A stretch of DNA of 64,000 bases from Dichotomocladium elegans (GCA_025716815.1 JAIXMN010000010.1:992001-1056000); one strand, 5' to 3'. Counted from the stretch's first letter, positions 23,268 through 34,714 are shown. The notes: generated by a model from the letters alone, not told the origin. A program made the numbers and translations.

Positions 23268-24430
23268 ATGGAAGAATCTCGGATAAAACCAATCGCGTCC
23301 GTCGCAAGCCAATCGACTGTGGGTCACAAGACCAACAATAGTACAATGACAATTCCAAGATCTCCACTGTCACAAAGGCCATTGTTCCCGCCCTCCTATG
23401 ACGAAGCCTCTGTCTCACAGAAACCATCCTCGCAATCAAAAGAACGCTGGATCAAAGCGAAAAACATCACTGCAACTCTCCTAAAGAAATACTGGTTCTT
23501 GCTGGGCCTTGCCTTCGTCATTATTCTGGCCTATTTAGCTCCGGACGTGGCCCGTAAGGACGGTTACATCCATGCCGAATGGTCCATCAAATGGGGTACG
23601 TGCCTAAAGAAGGAGAAAGAAGAAGGAAATACATTGTCTCATTGCTCTCAGGTTCTGTCATTGTCATTTTTCTCATTTCCGGCCTCTCGCTTCGAACACG
23701 CATCCTGACCCAGACTTTTATGCGCATTCGGTTGCATCTTCTTGTGCAGTTCATCAATCTTGCCATCATTCCTTCTTTTGTGTTTGGATTTGTGTTGCTG
23801 CTGTTCAGGCTCAATGTACCGATGAACTCGCTTGTGCTAATGGGGGTTGTGATCGCCGCGAGCACTCCGACTACTGTTTCGTCAAATGTCGTGATGACCA
23901 AGAGCGCAAAGGGCAATGAGGCGACGGCGCTTATGAATGCCGCACTGGGGAATGTCCTCGGTATCTTCATTTCGCCTGTGCTTGTTGATACGTTTCAAGA
24001 GCCTCTCGTGGAGGCCACACCAGAAAACGAGCAAGCCGAGGCAGGCGGCGCAGTCGACTTTGTCTCTGTGCTCAAGCAGCTCGGCATCACTGTCCTTGTC
24101 CCACTCGTTGTGGGCCAGGTCATCCAGCTTGCGTTCACGGACAAGGTTGCGGACATCAAGGTAAAATGGCGTCTATCGGATGTCAGCAGCGTCTGCTTGT
24201 TGACCATGGTCTGGAGCGTCTTTTCGGACGCGTTTCATGCCGGATCTTTCAATTCTGTCAGCGCAACCGACATTGTGGCCGTCCTCATCATGAACGCAGC
24301 ATTCTATACCCTTTTTTCCCTCCTTGCGCTCTGCCTTGCTTATATTCCCTTCCCGGCATCCATTAAGGAGCCGAATTGGGTTAGGCGACTTCGATATTCG
24401 CGAGAGGATACGGTGGCTGTCATGGTAAGG

Positions 24431-24461
<31 letters not shown>

Positions 24462-25144
24462 AAGAGATAGAGAGAGATGCGTATTTGCGCGTGCTTAATG
24501 CAGAAAGGGGGATGGTTATATGATAGTATTGCGGTGCAACAAAAACTGTTGCCATGGGCGTCCCACTCATCAATGTCCTTTATGAAAATGGCGACCCAGG
24601 CACCATTGGCGTACTGTCAACGCCTCTTCTGCTCTATCATGTTGAACAGCTCATCCTTGGAAATCTGGAAATTGATCTACTAAAACGGTGGGTGTCGCGA
24701 GGGAAACAGCATGATCAGGAGTCAGAGGGAAAGTCGGGCGGTGCACATAGAGACGAAGAGGATGTGCTGCCCTCCAGCCGTAGTCAAGAAGAGGTCCACG
24801 CTATACCCGTAGACGCTACGTGTCCATCGCTTTCGCCTCCGCCAGCATCGCAACCAAAGCTTAACTCTGGTTTTTTCTCACACATGACTGAGAAGGTGGC
24901 TCATGAACACCCAACCCCAGTCCTATCACCAGCGCAAGCAAAATTGGCGACAGACCGAAGGATGTCAGAAAAACATGCCTCACTCACAAGCGAAGAGCTC
25001 TTCAACGCGCCATTCTTCACGACCGACACGGCCAGCATCTCTTTGGACACGTCTAGATTTTCAACTGATACATTCTCGTCTTCGTCTCCGTTGCCGCCTC
25101 CGCAGCATAAGTCTCCTTCGCAACGCAAATCTTGGTATCTTTAA
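23268..25144 (+). CDS. RCH1: RCH1/SLC10A7-like membrane transporter (bile acid:sodium symporter fold)
   Basis: Three exons, 23268-23595, 23652-24424 and 24527-25144, give 572 residues. The cytosolic N-terminus has LFPPSYDEAS, a PPxY motif. About ten membrane segments follow, including YWFLLGLAFVIILAYLAP, SVIVIFLISGLSL, and the family signature region ASTPTTVSSNVVMTKSAKGN followed by NAALGNVLGIFISPVLVD. After the last intron comes CGATKTVAMGVPLINVLYEN, matching the conserved crossover helix of the family. Yeast and Candida RCH1 is a plasma-membrane protein that lowers calcium uptake; vertebrate SLC10A7 likewise affects calcium handling. The roughly 140-residue Ser/Pro-rich C-terminal tail is longer than I expect and could be a regulatory region. 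Intron 2 begins with GTAAGG and carries a CA repeat. Confidence 0.88.
24434..24461. repeat. (AC)n microsatellite in the second intron of the transporter gene
   Basis: Perfect AC dinucleotide run shortly after the intron donor; length may vary between strains. Confidence 0.85.
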
Positions 25145-25505
25145 GTCTAAGCTGTTAAGCTTGGTGACAGAGTCCCTTTTTTTTTACCTCTCCTACTTTC
25201 CTCCACCTAGATTCCCCATTTTAGTATTTCTTTTTTTTATAATTTACACACATCATGTATAATCACACATACAATGCACTCTTACTTTTTTTTTTTACTT
25301 TTTATATTAAACTAGTGATAATAAACGCGTGGGCTTTATTGCTTGTACTCCTTTGATTGGAAAAAAAAAAGTTCCGAAATGATGTCCCGAAATGACGTGC
25401 TCGAAATCACGCAATTGCTGTTGAGACCGACTGGACACACGCGTATATAAATAATACACTCCAGATCAAAACCGTCAACCCCCCGCTCTTGTTGCTTTTC
25501 AAAAC
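25145..25505. other. Spacer upstream of msrA copy 1
   Basis: 3' flank of the transporter gene and promoter of the first methionine sulfoxide reductase. T- and A-runs (25181, 25288, 25361) but no gene. Confidence 0.5.
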
Positions 25506-26315
25506 ATGACCGAAATCGCTACTTTTGCTGCAGGCTGTTTTTGGTAAGTTAGGTGACATGACCTCTTTCCAAGCAGACACGCAATTGACTAACGCACACA
25601 TTTATACGGGTGATTCGTATGCTACGCAGGGGTGTCCAACATCTTTTCGACAAGCATTTTAGCAAGGATGGCGTTGTGACTCATGTCGGTTACTCGGGTG
25701 GGTACAGCCAATTCGACCATCCTAGCTACAAGCAGGTTCGTGTAAAAGACAGACATGATCTATTGACCTTTTTTTTTTTTGGTTTTGTTTTGTTTGTTTT
25801 TTAAACTCACTCTGGGGTTACCCGCACGGGTTATACGTACGTAGGTTTGCACAGGCGAAACACGCCACGCAGAAGTCGTTCAGGTGCAATTTGATCCGAC
25901 CAAAGTAGCCTACGAGACGCTGGTGGAATTCTTTTATCGTATGCACGATCCCACGCAACTCGACCAACAGGGACCGGATGATTTCGGTCCGCAGTATCGG
26001 TCGGCCATCTTTTATCATTCGAACGCGCAGAAGAAGGTGGCTGAAGAGGTGACACGACGTGTCCAAGAGGTGCATTACCCTGAGACCAAGATCGTCACGG
26101 AGATTACCCCTGCATCCGCATTTTACCATGCGGAGGAATATCATCAGACATACCTGAACAAGAACCCAGATGGATACAAGGTAAAGAGGAAGCTTGGGTC
26201 TTGAGGATGGCGTGGGGTCGGGGAAGAGGGATCTCAGGAATTCTTGATTAAGGGTCCCTGGGTTGCTAACCGGAAATACGGCGTGTAGTGTCCTACTCAT
26301 TATCTGCGATGGTGA
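25506..26315 (+). CDS. msrA: Peptide methionine-(S)-S-oxide reductase MsrA, copy 1
   Basis: Four exons, 25506-25543, 25630-25735, 25845-26180 and 26289-26315, give 168 residues, full length for MsrA. The catalytic motif GCFWGVQHLF is split by the first intron after TTTTG. Further conserved blocks are THVGYSGGYSQFDHPSYKQV, CTGETRHAEVVQVQFDP, FFYRMHDPTQLDQQGPD, QYRSAIFYHS and ITPASAFYHAEEYHQTYLNK. The last exon encodes CPTHYLRW, supplying a C-terminal cysteine that may serve in disulfide exchange with thioredoxin. MsrA reduces the S form of methionine sulfoxide in oxidised proteins. No targeting peptide is visible, so it should be cytosolic. A paralogue follows 427 bases downstream in the same direction. 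Confidence 0.93.
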
Positions 26316-26341
26316 TTCTCAGTCGCGGAAGAACTTGGACT

Positions 26342-26375
26342 ACCTCCCCCCCAAGCACCTTTTGGGGGGGGAGGT
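26342..26375. other. GC-rich hairpin between the two msrA genes
   Basis: Inverted repeat ACCTCCCCCCCAA ... TTGGGGGGGGAGGT with an eight-base loop; the arms differ by one C/G. It lies 27 bases past the msrA copy 1 stop codon, so it would be in the 3' UTR. Confidence 0.7.
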
Positions 26376-26741
26376 GGTGGACAACTAAAACTCCATGACA
26401 TATCTTCCTGCTACGGTGTGCGATCACAACATCTTTAACGCAGAGCAAAGCAATTGATGTAACGCAAGCATACCCGCCGTGTGGCTGGAGAGACGCGTCA
26501 AGTCGAGCATTTTTTTGCTCTAGCATAGAATAAAACAGTTTTGCGGATGCCGAACAATCAATGCAAGCTTAAACCCTCCCCCTCAAAAAAATAAAAAACA
26601 ATAGGCTGCGCTGGGCTTTGCTGAGTAATTTCCTTAGTGGGAACGAGAGAGCGTAAAAGCGTTCTTCCCTACCATCTTATGCTGTTTCGGACATTTCGGC
26701 TTGCTTCGAATCTTTCAAGTTTCCAACCGACTGAATTCACA

Positions 26742-27558
26742 ATGACAGAAACAGCAACATTTGCTGCTGGTTGCTTTTGGTGAGCATGCTCTAGAATTGC
26801 AAAATTATGTTCTTTGCCACGGCCGAAGGAGGTCTTCTGTTGATGCCTCGTTTTTTTGTGCTTTAGGGGCGTTGAACATTTGTACAAGAAACATTTCGGC
26901 AAGGATGGCGTGACGACCAAGGTCGGCTATACTGGCGGCAATACCGATAATCCTAATTACTGTCAAGTAGAGTAGAAAGAAAATGAAAAGCTGCGGGGCT
27001 GTGTATGTTTTCATTGGTATGCTCACACTTGATTATAATGGCTATATTTTTTTTTTCTAAAAAAAAACAGGTATGCAGCGGTCAAACAGAACATGCCGAG
27101 GCGGTCGAGCTGACGTTTGATCCAGAATGTGTGTCCTATGCGACGCTTGTTGAGTTCTTCTATAAGATGCATGACCCGACAACGGCCAATCGACAAGGAC
27201 CGGATGTTGGTTCGCAATACCGCTCTGCGATCTTTTATCATTCTCAGCAGCAAAAAGAAACAGCGGAGAAGGTGACCGAGCAGGTGCAGGCTGAGCATTA
27301 TCCGAACAAACCCATCGTCACAGAGATAATCCCAGCGAGTATCTTCTATGACGCCGAGGCGTACCACCAGGTAAGGGGGAAGAGTCCGGTGCGTTTGGGA
27401 GTTGAGAAATGCTGACTATTACTGTTTGTTTAGCTCTACTTGGAAAAGAACCCCGGAGGATATGAGGTAAAATGGGCAGAACACATCCGTAGAATGGTTT
27501 AATAAGACCCTCTCCCGTGAACTATGCATAGTGTCCAACGCATTTCTTACGATGGTGA
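26742..27558 (+). CDS. msrA: Peptide methionine-(S)-S-oxide reductase MsrA, copy 2
   Basis: Five exons, 26742-26779, 26867-26966, 27071-27370, 27434-27466 and 27532-27558, give 165 residues. The start METATFAAGCFWGVEHLYK-like block (actual start MTETATFAAGCFW) is split at the same TTTTG position as in copy 1. Other blocks are TKVGYTGGNTDNPNY, CSGQTEHAEAVELTFDP, FFYKMHDPTTANRQGPD, QYRSAIFYHS and IIPASIFYDAEAYHQLYLEK. The last exon again encodes CPTHFLRW. It differs from copy 1 by one additional intron inside YHQ/LYLEK and a three-residue shorter middle part. Function as for copy 1. Head-to-tail arrangement and shared intron positions show a tandem duplication that has had time to diverge. Confidence 0.93.
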
Positions 27559-27622
27559 CGAGAAAAATAAAAAAGTTATATTTATGCGCCTAGAGTGGGA
27601 AATGCGCTTGAGTCTGAAATAT

Positions 27623-28768
27623 TCACATCAGCATCCGATCTGTTCCCACGTCTTCCTCTCCCCTTGTGTTCTGCGTGTCGACCGCTTTGCTGCTGTCGAC
27701 GGGGAGGCTGGTCAATTTCGAGGTAGACCTTTTCCTTTTTGTTCTTGTTCTTTTGCTTCGAAGCGAATTCCTATGATCAAAAGAACAACCGCTGCGTTTT
27801 AGTAGACGGAAAGGTAGAAAAAAGAGCGCTTTGCTTGCATATGGGGCATATACCTTGCCACCAAAATAATAATCGTCGTCCTTGTTACGTTCAAGGGGAA
27901 CGCTGTTCTTCCACTGGGACTCATCCGAGCCCTCGTTGGGCGCACGTGCTTCAAGAGTCCTGATTCGGCCTCGAAGCGAGTCCTGAGCAGCTTGGTATTC
28001 ATCGAGGGTCTTGTAATTCATCTCGGCAGGCGTGTTCGAGCCAGATCCATCGCCCGCTTCATCGGCTACTGCAGGATCATCACGGGACAATACGTCATGA
28101 ACACTAGAGTTCCGGGGGGGGGAAGTAGGTTCCGCGCAGCCATGGATGAACAAGAACAAAAGTAGGCGCTAGTGAGCGGACAACTATTCATGATGGGGCA
28201 GCTTTCCTTTCTCCACTCCTCTTACGCGTCTTGCTCGGCTCTTCCAGGATGACCCCAGCCTTGATTGGTCTTTTTTATGTTGTCCCTATTGACAACAGAA
28301 GAAAAGGACGTTGATGAATTGATTCCGCAGGGCTCATGGGATGGGAAAAAGAAAAAGGAAAATACGCTACTGGATGCCGGTGCCACTGTGGCGATCGAAT
28401 TGTCGACCACGAGGAGGACGCGCGGCCGTGGCCGCAGAGGGGGACCGGTGATTGGCAGAAGTAGTGGTGGCCGCAGAAGGAACAGCTGCCTGGCTTCCGC
28501 TCTCGCTGCCTCGATCACGGCCACGTCGATGCGACGGTGGCGACACTGATGATAGGTAGGAGGGGGTTTGAGCGCAGGAGAAGGAAGGAGTGAGGCTCAT
28601 TTTATTCTTACCGGCAACTCGATTATGGAGCTTGCGCGCGGCAGTAGCACCGCCACGCTTAGTGCGTGGAGTGTTATTGTCAGAGGGGACAGACTTGGTG
28701 TTGCCCAAGGTGTCGGTTGCGTCGTTGTTGGTCAAGGCGTCAAAACGGTTACTTGAGAAGTTGGACAT
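27623..28768 (-). CDS. Stm1/SERBP1 (Hyaluronan/mRNA-binding) family ribosome-associated protein
   Basis: Five exons inferred. The start MSNFSSNRFDALTNNDATDT matches the Stm1-type N-terminus. Exon 2 is Arg/Gly/Ser-rich and ends RGRQFDRHSGTGI, joined across an intron to QDNIKKTNQGWGHPGRAE, the core signature of the SERBP1/HABP4/Stm1 family. The next exon contains DPAVADEAGDGSGSNTPAEM and NYKTLDEYQAAQDSLRG, and the last exon is basic (KQKNKNKKEKVYLEIDQPPR, then an RG-rich end). Family members sit in the mRNA channel of idle 80S ribosomes, blocking translation and protecting ribosomes in starvation. The stop at 27623 lies only 65 bases from the end of msrA copy 2, so the two genes are convergent and their 3' UTRs should overlap. 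Confidence 0.85.
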
Positions 28769-29080
28769 GTTATGTATTTCTCTCACACTCTTATACACAA
28801 ACACGCGTTCAATGTCTTTCTCTGCCTGGAGTGCGTAGAAGAGAGAAAGAGTGATGCGACAACCGCACTACCGCATTAAAACGACAAAAAAAAAATAGTC
28901 CTCCGAGCGGGACTAAAGATGGTATGATCGCGTGATTGTAATAATTTAGCTTTTCTTTTTCAAGAAAAATTGAGGGCGCAAAATGAAGAGGTATACAGGA
29001 AACTGGGATATGCTTGTGAGAAGGGTTAGATGCTGTATGTATAGAAAAATGCTAGGTGTGCTCTAAGGTCATATGTACAA
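28769..29080. other. Spacer between Stm1-like and kinase genes
   Basis: About 310 bases of AT-rich sequence with an A-run near 28887; promoter of the Stm1-like gene and 3' flank of the kinase gene. Nothing else seen. Confidence 0.5.
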
Positions 29081-30805
29081 TCACAGTCGGACAGAACCAT
29101 CGACGAAGCTAAAGTTTTCAAAGTGGTCCTGTAGTAGACCCGGTGTTGGATCGGAAGAAGAGGCCTCGATCGGCTCGCTTGTGAACATGGGGTCGAAATT
29201 CTGCAAATTCGTGTTTAGAAAAATGCTCCATCCGGTAGCTAAGTCTGTTTTACCTCTGCAGCAGCGGGGTCGGTCTATGCAGATGGCAAAGCAAGTAAGA
29301 AGGGTTGAATTCGAGCTTAGTGCTTTCGCGAGAAGCACTTACCACAATGGGATGAATAGGCGGGTCGACTCCTCGGTCGGCTAGAGCAACCCAGTCAATA
29401 TCCTTAAAAAATGGATGGTTTCGGAGAGTTGCCTGGTCTTTGGTTTTGTACCCGAGACGCAAATGCGGGTTTTTGCGTAAGAGCTAATCTTAGTTCAGGT
29501 TCAGTCAGGGTGCGCGTCCGATTCACACCAAGAATCCCCTCCTTTTCCTTCCTTTGCTTGCCTTTGAGAGAAGATCCTTTGTCGCAGCAGAAAAGTAGTA
29601 CACCATCGGGACATTTTTTGACATGATGGCATTTATGGTATCTTGGCGCGTGCGCCCTCTGAAGGGCGGCTAGAAGCAGGGACGAAGTGAAAAGGAGAAC
29701 GAGGGCAGTTTGCTTATATTCGGACTTACCACGCCCACCAACATGTCATATATGAAAATGCCGAGACCCCACCAATCTACAGTGAATCCATACCGTAGTC
29801 CGGCCAATACCTCTTTGTTTTTTTTGGGTGGACACACATGCATGAGCTGCTGATCGAGTCATCCAAAAAGCGAGTGGAAATATCTCCATTTACCTGGTGC
29901 CATATACTCCACCGTCCCGCAAATAGTATTTGCCTTGTCCTCCTCCACAGACACCTTGGACAGACCAAAGTCAGTCAGAAGGACATGGCCCGAGCAATCA
30001 AGCAGCACATTCTCGGGTTTGAGGTCGCGATACACAATTCCAAGGGAGTGCAAGTGGCTCAGGGCCAGTACCAGCTCAGCTGCGTAAAAGACGGCCATCG
30101 ATTCGGTAAATCTACCGTCTAGAATCATCATGGAAGAATAAGAAAAATGTGAACTGCATGGGTCAAGTCTTGGGTGCTACTATTTACGTTGGTCAAGGTA
30201 CCGAAACAGCTCGCCCCCGACAGCATACTCGAGAATCATGCGGAGTTCGTTAGGTGTCTGGAATGCATAATACAGCTGTACAATAAATGGATGCCGTATC
30301 TGCTCCAGAATCTGCCGTTCCGTCTTTATCTGATTTGCATGAAGTACCAGCGATGCCTTTTTCAGGACCTTCATTGCGTACAATGATTGAGATTGTACGT
30401 GTTTAACAAGATAAACTTTACCGAACCTATCCACCGAAATATAGTCAGCACATTGCACCAAAAAAACCATTCCCTTTCTTTTTTTTGATTTATAATCCAT
30501 GAGATCCCCCCTTCTTTTTGATTTATAATCCTCCCCCCTCCCCCAAAAAAATCTTACGCTCCGCGCCCAAGCAAAGTCAATCGCTCGAAATCATGAGCAG
30601 AAATTCGATGATGGACATCGCCGATCGTAGAGGCAATATACTCCTCATCGAGTTTGACGGCATATTCGTGCGTGTGGCTTGTCAATGTGGTTACGGATGA
30701 GGCATCATCGTCGTCATCGCAACCATTCCATTTGATGGTGTTTGTGGCGATATCGTCGTCGAGGTTCTGAGAAAGACCCAGAACGGCTTCCTCAAAAAAT
30801 AACAT
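29081..30805 (-). CDS. AGC-family protein kinase, S6K-like
   Basis: Many small exons. An acidic N-terminus ([18 protein letters not shown]) leads to [20 protein letters not shown] (glycine loop split by an intron), [11 protein letters not shown] (catalytic Lys), [108 protein letters not shown] and [10 protein letters not shown]. The tail FDPMFTSEP ... [11 protein letters not shown] is the AGC C-terminal extension with a hydrophobic motif FxxFSF whose Ser is the usual TORC target. The TVEYMAPE activation segment and overall order fit S6 kinases. One intron (29484-29561) starts GCAAGC, and a 21-base exon encodes TDPAAAE. Likely a TOR-pathway kinase acting on growth. Confidence 0.85.
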
Positions 30806-31816
30806 GGGGAGCTGTACTTTTGTTTAATGTCGAGTTTAGGCGAAAGGTGAGGGTGTTGATGATCTGAATTATTTGTAATTGTTGCTACGCCAAGGCTTTA
30901 TTAAAGGATGAATGAAGGGAGGAGAAGAAATTTGGGGGAGGGGTTGTTGGTGAAGATCTATAGGAAGAAAAAGGATGCAATGCATGGCCCATTGTAAGGT
31001 ATCTTAAATGGAAAGCCGCACTCCCTGACCAGACGGTCTGGTTGGGCAGGTGCAGTAAATGCTGATCTCCGATCCCAGAGCTCTCTCCACACTCTGTGCG
31101 TCCAGCCACCCACATGCCGCGTAACCGGTCCATACAGGGTCCACCAACCGCGTCTACGGTTGTAGAATAACAGAGGATATGTGTGACCTATTGGGGGGTC
31201 GATGATTGACGAAAAGACTCGTCATTGTTCCTTTTTATATCTGTGCATAAAGCAAATGAAAATATTGAAGCATCTTTGTCACACCAGACTTTGGATGTTT
31301 GTTCATGAATGGGGCTTTTCCTCTTTTTGTTCTGATCTTCCAAGAATTGGTTTTGTGGATGTTGGGGGGAAAATAAACATTCATCCGACTAATGCCATCG
31401 TCTTTGTCCCTTCGCTCGATGTCTGCACCGGCACGTGGCACACATATAATTATTGCGTGACGTAATGCGATGCACAACATGCGTTCCATGGCTTAGCAGG
31501 ACAGGTTCCTTTTCTTCTTCTTGTGCATTGTCACTGCAACGAACCGTTGTCTTTTTGATACGGTTAAAAGAAAAAAGCGTCAACCAGACACATGCGTCGT
31601 CGTCGCCGCCACCGCCGCCGCCTCCCCGTTTTTATTTTTGCTCCCTGGAGCCGGACGAAAAAAAAAAACACACTGAAGTTTTTTGTTTCTCAGCACTCCG
31701 CCTTTTTGGGTGGCTAAACGATCAGCCCAACGGGATGCCGCTGTAAAAATCTTCAACCTGTGTTCTCCCGCACCTTTCTTTCTCCTCTTTCTCTCAATCT
31801 CTTTCTTTACTCCACC
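30806..31816. other. Divergent promoter region between kinase and IDH1 genes
   Basis: No protein-like frame found. The last 80 bases before the IDH1 start are pyrimidine-rich (CTTTCTTTCTCCTCTTTCTC), typical for a strongly expressed fungal gene; a GCC/GCCGCC-rich stretch lies at 31597-31625. Confidence 0.5.
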
Positions 31817-33520
31817 ATGCTCGCCAAAACTTTTGCTAGACCTGCTGCCATCAACGCCCTCAAGAAGGTAACACCCGCAACGCCTACACCGTGATCCTTC
31901 GTCCTTTTTACTCATCCATGTCGATTCCTTTCTAGGCCTCCGTTCGCTCCTTTGCTTCCCAGACCGGCACTGCCATTCCCACCCCTGCACCTGCCGAGCA
32001 AAAGACCGTAAGTGTCAATTGCGCCATTCCACTATTTCCCCTCCATTGACATCGGTCGACATATCTAGATCTTCCCCAAGAAGTATGGTGGCAAGTACAC
32101 CGTCACCCTTATTCCCGGTGACGGTATTGGTCAAGAGATTGCCTCGTCCTTGAAGGATGTGTTCAAGGCTGCCAACGCTCCTGTCGAGTTTGAGCAGTAT
32201 GATGTGTCTGGTTTGACCTCCGAGGATGATGCCTTGTTCCAGGAATCGCTCGACTCGCTCCGCCGCAACAAGGTCGGTATCAAGGGTACCATGTTCACGC
32301 CCACCTCGAAGCTCGGCCACAAGTCCTTCAATGTCACGATGCGCAAGGATTTGGACATGTATGCTTCCCTCTCTCTCGTCAAGAACATTCCTGGCGTCCC
32401 CTCGCGCCTCAGCAATGTCGATATTGCAATCATCCGTGAGAACACTGAGGGTGAATACTCTGGTTTGGAGCATCAGGTAAAGCAAGAGGGGTGGTTCACA
32501 GAAAAGAGAAAAGACGCGAAAACAAAAAAAAAATATTCCCATTCCCGCGCACCCGCCCGGACCTTTTTGAGGTTTTCTTCTGAACCGGGAATTCTTACAT
32601 GCCTTAATTTTTTACCAGTCTGTTCCCGGCGTGGTTGAGTCCTTGAAGATCATTACCCGTGCCAAGACCGAGCGCATCGCTCGCTTCGCCTTCGATTTTG
32701 CCTTGAAGAACAACCGCAAGAAGGTCACTGCTGTTCATAAAGCTAACATCATGTAAGCAGAGAAGACGGACCCTGGCTGTGAAACAAACAAATGAACAGC
32801 TGGAGTTGACAAGGGTTGACATATAGGAAGCTTGCCGACGGTCTCTTTTTGCGCACGTGCCGCGATGTCGCTGAGGAGTACAAGCACCACGGTATCACTT
32901 TCAACGACATGATCGTTGACAACACTGCCATGCAGCTTGTCTCGCGTCCCTCGCAGTTCGATGTCATGGTCATGCCCAACTTGTACGGTAACATCGTCTC
33001 CAACGTTGTAAGTAATTTGAAGAAAAAGGAGCTATATCCGGCACGATTGGAACTGATCATATTGTTAATTAGGGTGCTGGTTTGATTGGTGGTCCTGGCC
33101 TTATTCCTGGCTGCAACATCGGTCGCGAGTACGCCATGTTTGAGCCTGTATGTTTCCATTAATTTTCATGTGATGACAATGGCGGAGTAAATTATTTACC
33201 CTTTCTATTTTTTTTTTTCATTCTCAGGGCTGCCGTCACGTTGGTCTTGACATCCAGAACAAGAATTCTGCCAACCCCACTGCTATGCTTTTGTCATCCG
33301 TCATGCTCTTGAGACATCTTAACGAGGATGAGGTTGCCAACAGAATCTCGAGCGCTGTCTATGAAACTATCACCTCCAACACCGTGAGTATTTCAACAAA
33401 AGTAAATGGGTGAATTGACCTTGACTGACTTGGCTAATTGGTTTTCAGGCGAGAACCGTGGATATGGGTGGTAACAGCACCACCAAGGAATTCACTGCCG
33501 CCGTCATCTCCAAGTTGTAA
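31817..33520 (+). CDS. IDH1: Mitochondrial NAD-dependent isocitrate dehydrogenase, subunit 1
   Basis: Eight exons (31817-31867, 31936-32007, 32069-32476, 32619-32752, 32827-33007, 33073-33147, 33228-33383, 33449-33520) give 382 residues. A basic, hydroxylated N-terminus ([17 protein letters not shown]) is a mitochondrial presequence. Hallmarks: [126 protein letters not shown] and NPTAMLLSS. It converts isocitrate to 2-oxoglutarate with NAD in the TCA cycle as part of an Idh1/Idh2 hetero-octamer. The CRH/VGLDI segment replaces the catalytic-subunit GSAPDIAGK motif, which supports the regulatory Idh1 type. No sign of damage. Confidence 0.93.
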
Positions 33521-34193
33521 ATAATCCCATACCAAAAGAAAAACCACGCGCAGCTACTGTCGAGGGGCAGCATTTGATTCTTTATTTTCTCTCTTTCTCT
33601 CTTTTCTCTTCCTCACACACTCACTCAGACACACGCTCACTTCCCCCTTAGAAAACTCATGAATTAATCAACAACTTTTTTCATTAAAGAGGGACACAAA
33701 GTAATCTTTGTATCCATTGCATAACATTAATTTGCCTTCCAAGAAATGGAAGGGGGGCCTGTTTGATTCCCTATGTTTGGATTTAATCAGATGCCGTGCC
33801 ACGTGGATACTCCCCACCTCCATTTCTTTATCAGATGGTCTTCCCCCAAAGAAAAGACGATAAACAAGTTATTCCCGCCCTATTTAAATTAGAAAGGCCA
33901 AAAGGTAAATATTAGGTTGGAAAAATAATAATGACATATTTGGTGCCGGTCTACCGGGGAGGTTTGTGCCTTCAGGCTACAATGTATGGCAAGTTAATAC
34001 GAGAGAGAGAGAGAAAGAGACTCTATGTATTTCACCCATTTCTGGAGACACACACACACGCGCGCGCGCGCGTTGTGTGTGTCTCTCTCTCTCTTTTTCT
34101 GGCCCCTTATTTCTTGTACGTGTGTAGATATATCATTCGCCCTGCTTTTAATGTATGGCGAACGCAGCCTCTTTCCCAGGAAGGGCCGGCTAG
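33521..34193. other. Convergent 3' region of IDH1 and MED22 with a purine/CpG palindrome
   Basis: Both flanking genes end here. No gene found. The interval holds a palindrome with alternating CA, CG and TG at 34045-34085, listed separately. Confidence 0.5.
34045..34085. repeat. Alternating CA/CG/TG palindrome
   Basis: GAGACACACACACAC, then a CG run of about 12, then GTTGTGTGTGTCTC; the two arms are mutually complementary and the core is alternating purine-pyrimidine. GA and CT tracts continue the symmetry outward. Confidence 0.75.
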
Positions 34194-34672
34194 CTAGCTG
34201 CTCAACGATCGAAAGTAGACCGACTCGAGATCGTAAATTGCGTCTGAAAGCTCACGCCGCATTTTGCAGATGGTATCCTTGATCTCTTCGCGTTGGTTGT
34301 CCAAAGCGTTTGCACGCTGATCCATCAGTCGCGAAAGCGTGTCGGTATCGTTGAGGAGCAGGTGTTGCTTGAGGTCCGTGATAAGCGCAAGCAAGGACTC
34401 GGTCGAGCGCACCTGCATATGGGGAAGATGTATCCCAAACAAAAAGGAAGAGGGTTAGAAAGAGAGAGTGAGAGCGCATTGATGGCTTGTATATGTGTGT
34501 GTTTCTTACAATTTGTGCACTTTGACTTTCGATTTGATATCCTTCTTCTGCAACCCGGAACTTATCCTTGTCTTTGTTCTATTATCATTTGCAAGGTCGT
34601 CCCATGTCAGTGAAAGTCTTCCCATCCACCCATCTCGACCGCCATCATTCAGCACCCACCCCCTCTCTCTTT

Positions 34673-34714
<42 letters not shown>

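Noticed and set aside
34674..34712. CA repeats here and at 24434-24461 as possible CRISPR-like arrays
   Set aside because: Simple dinucleotide microsatellites inside introns, without spacers.
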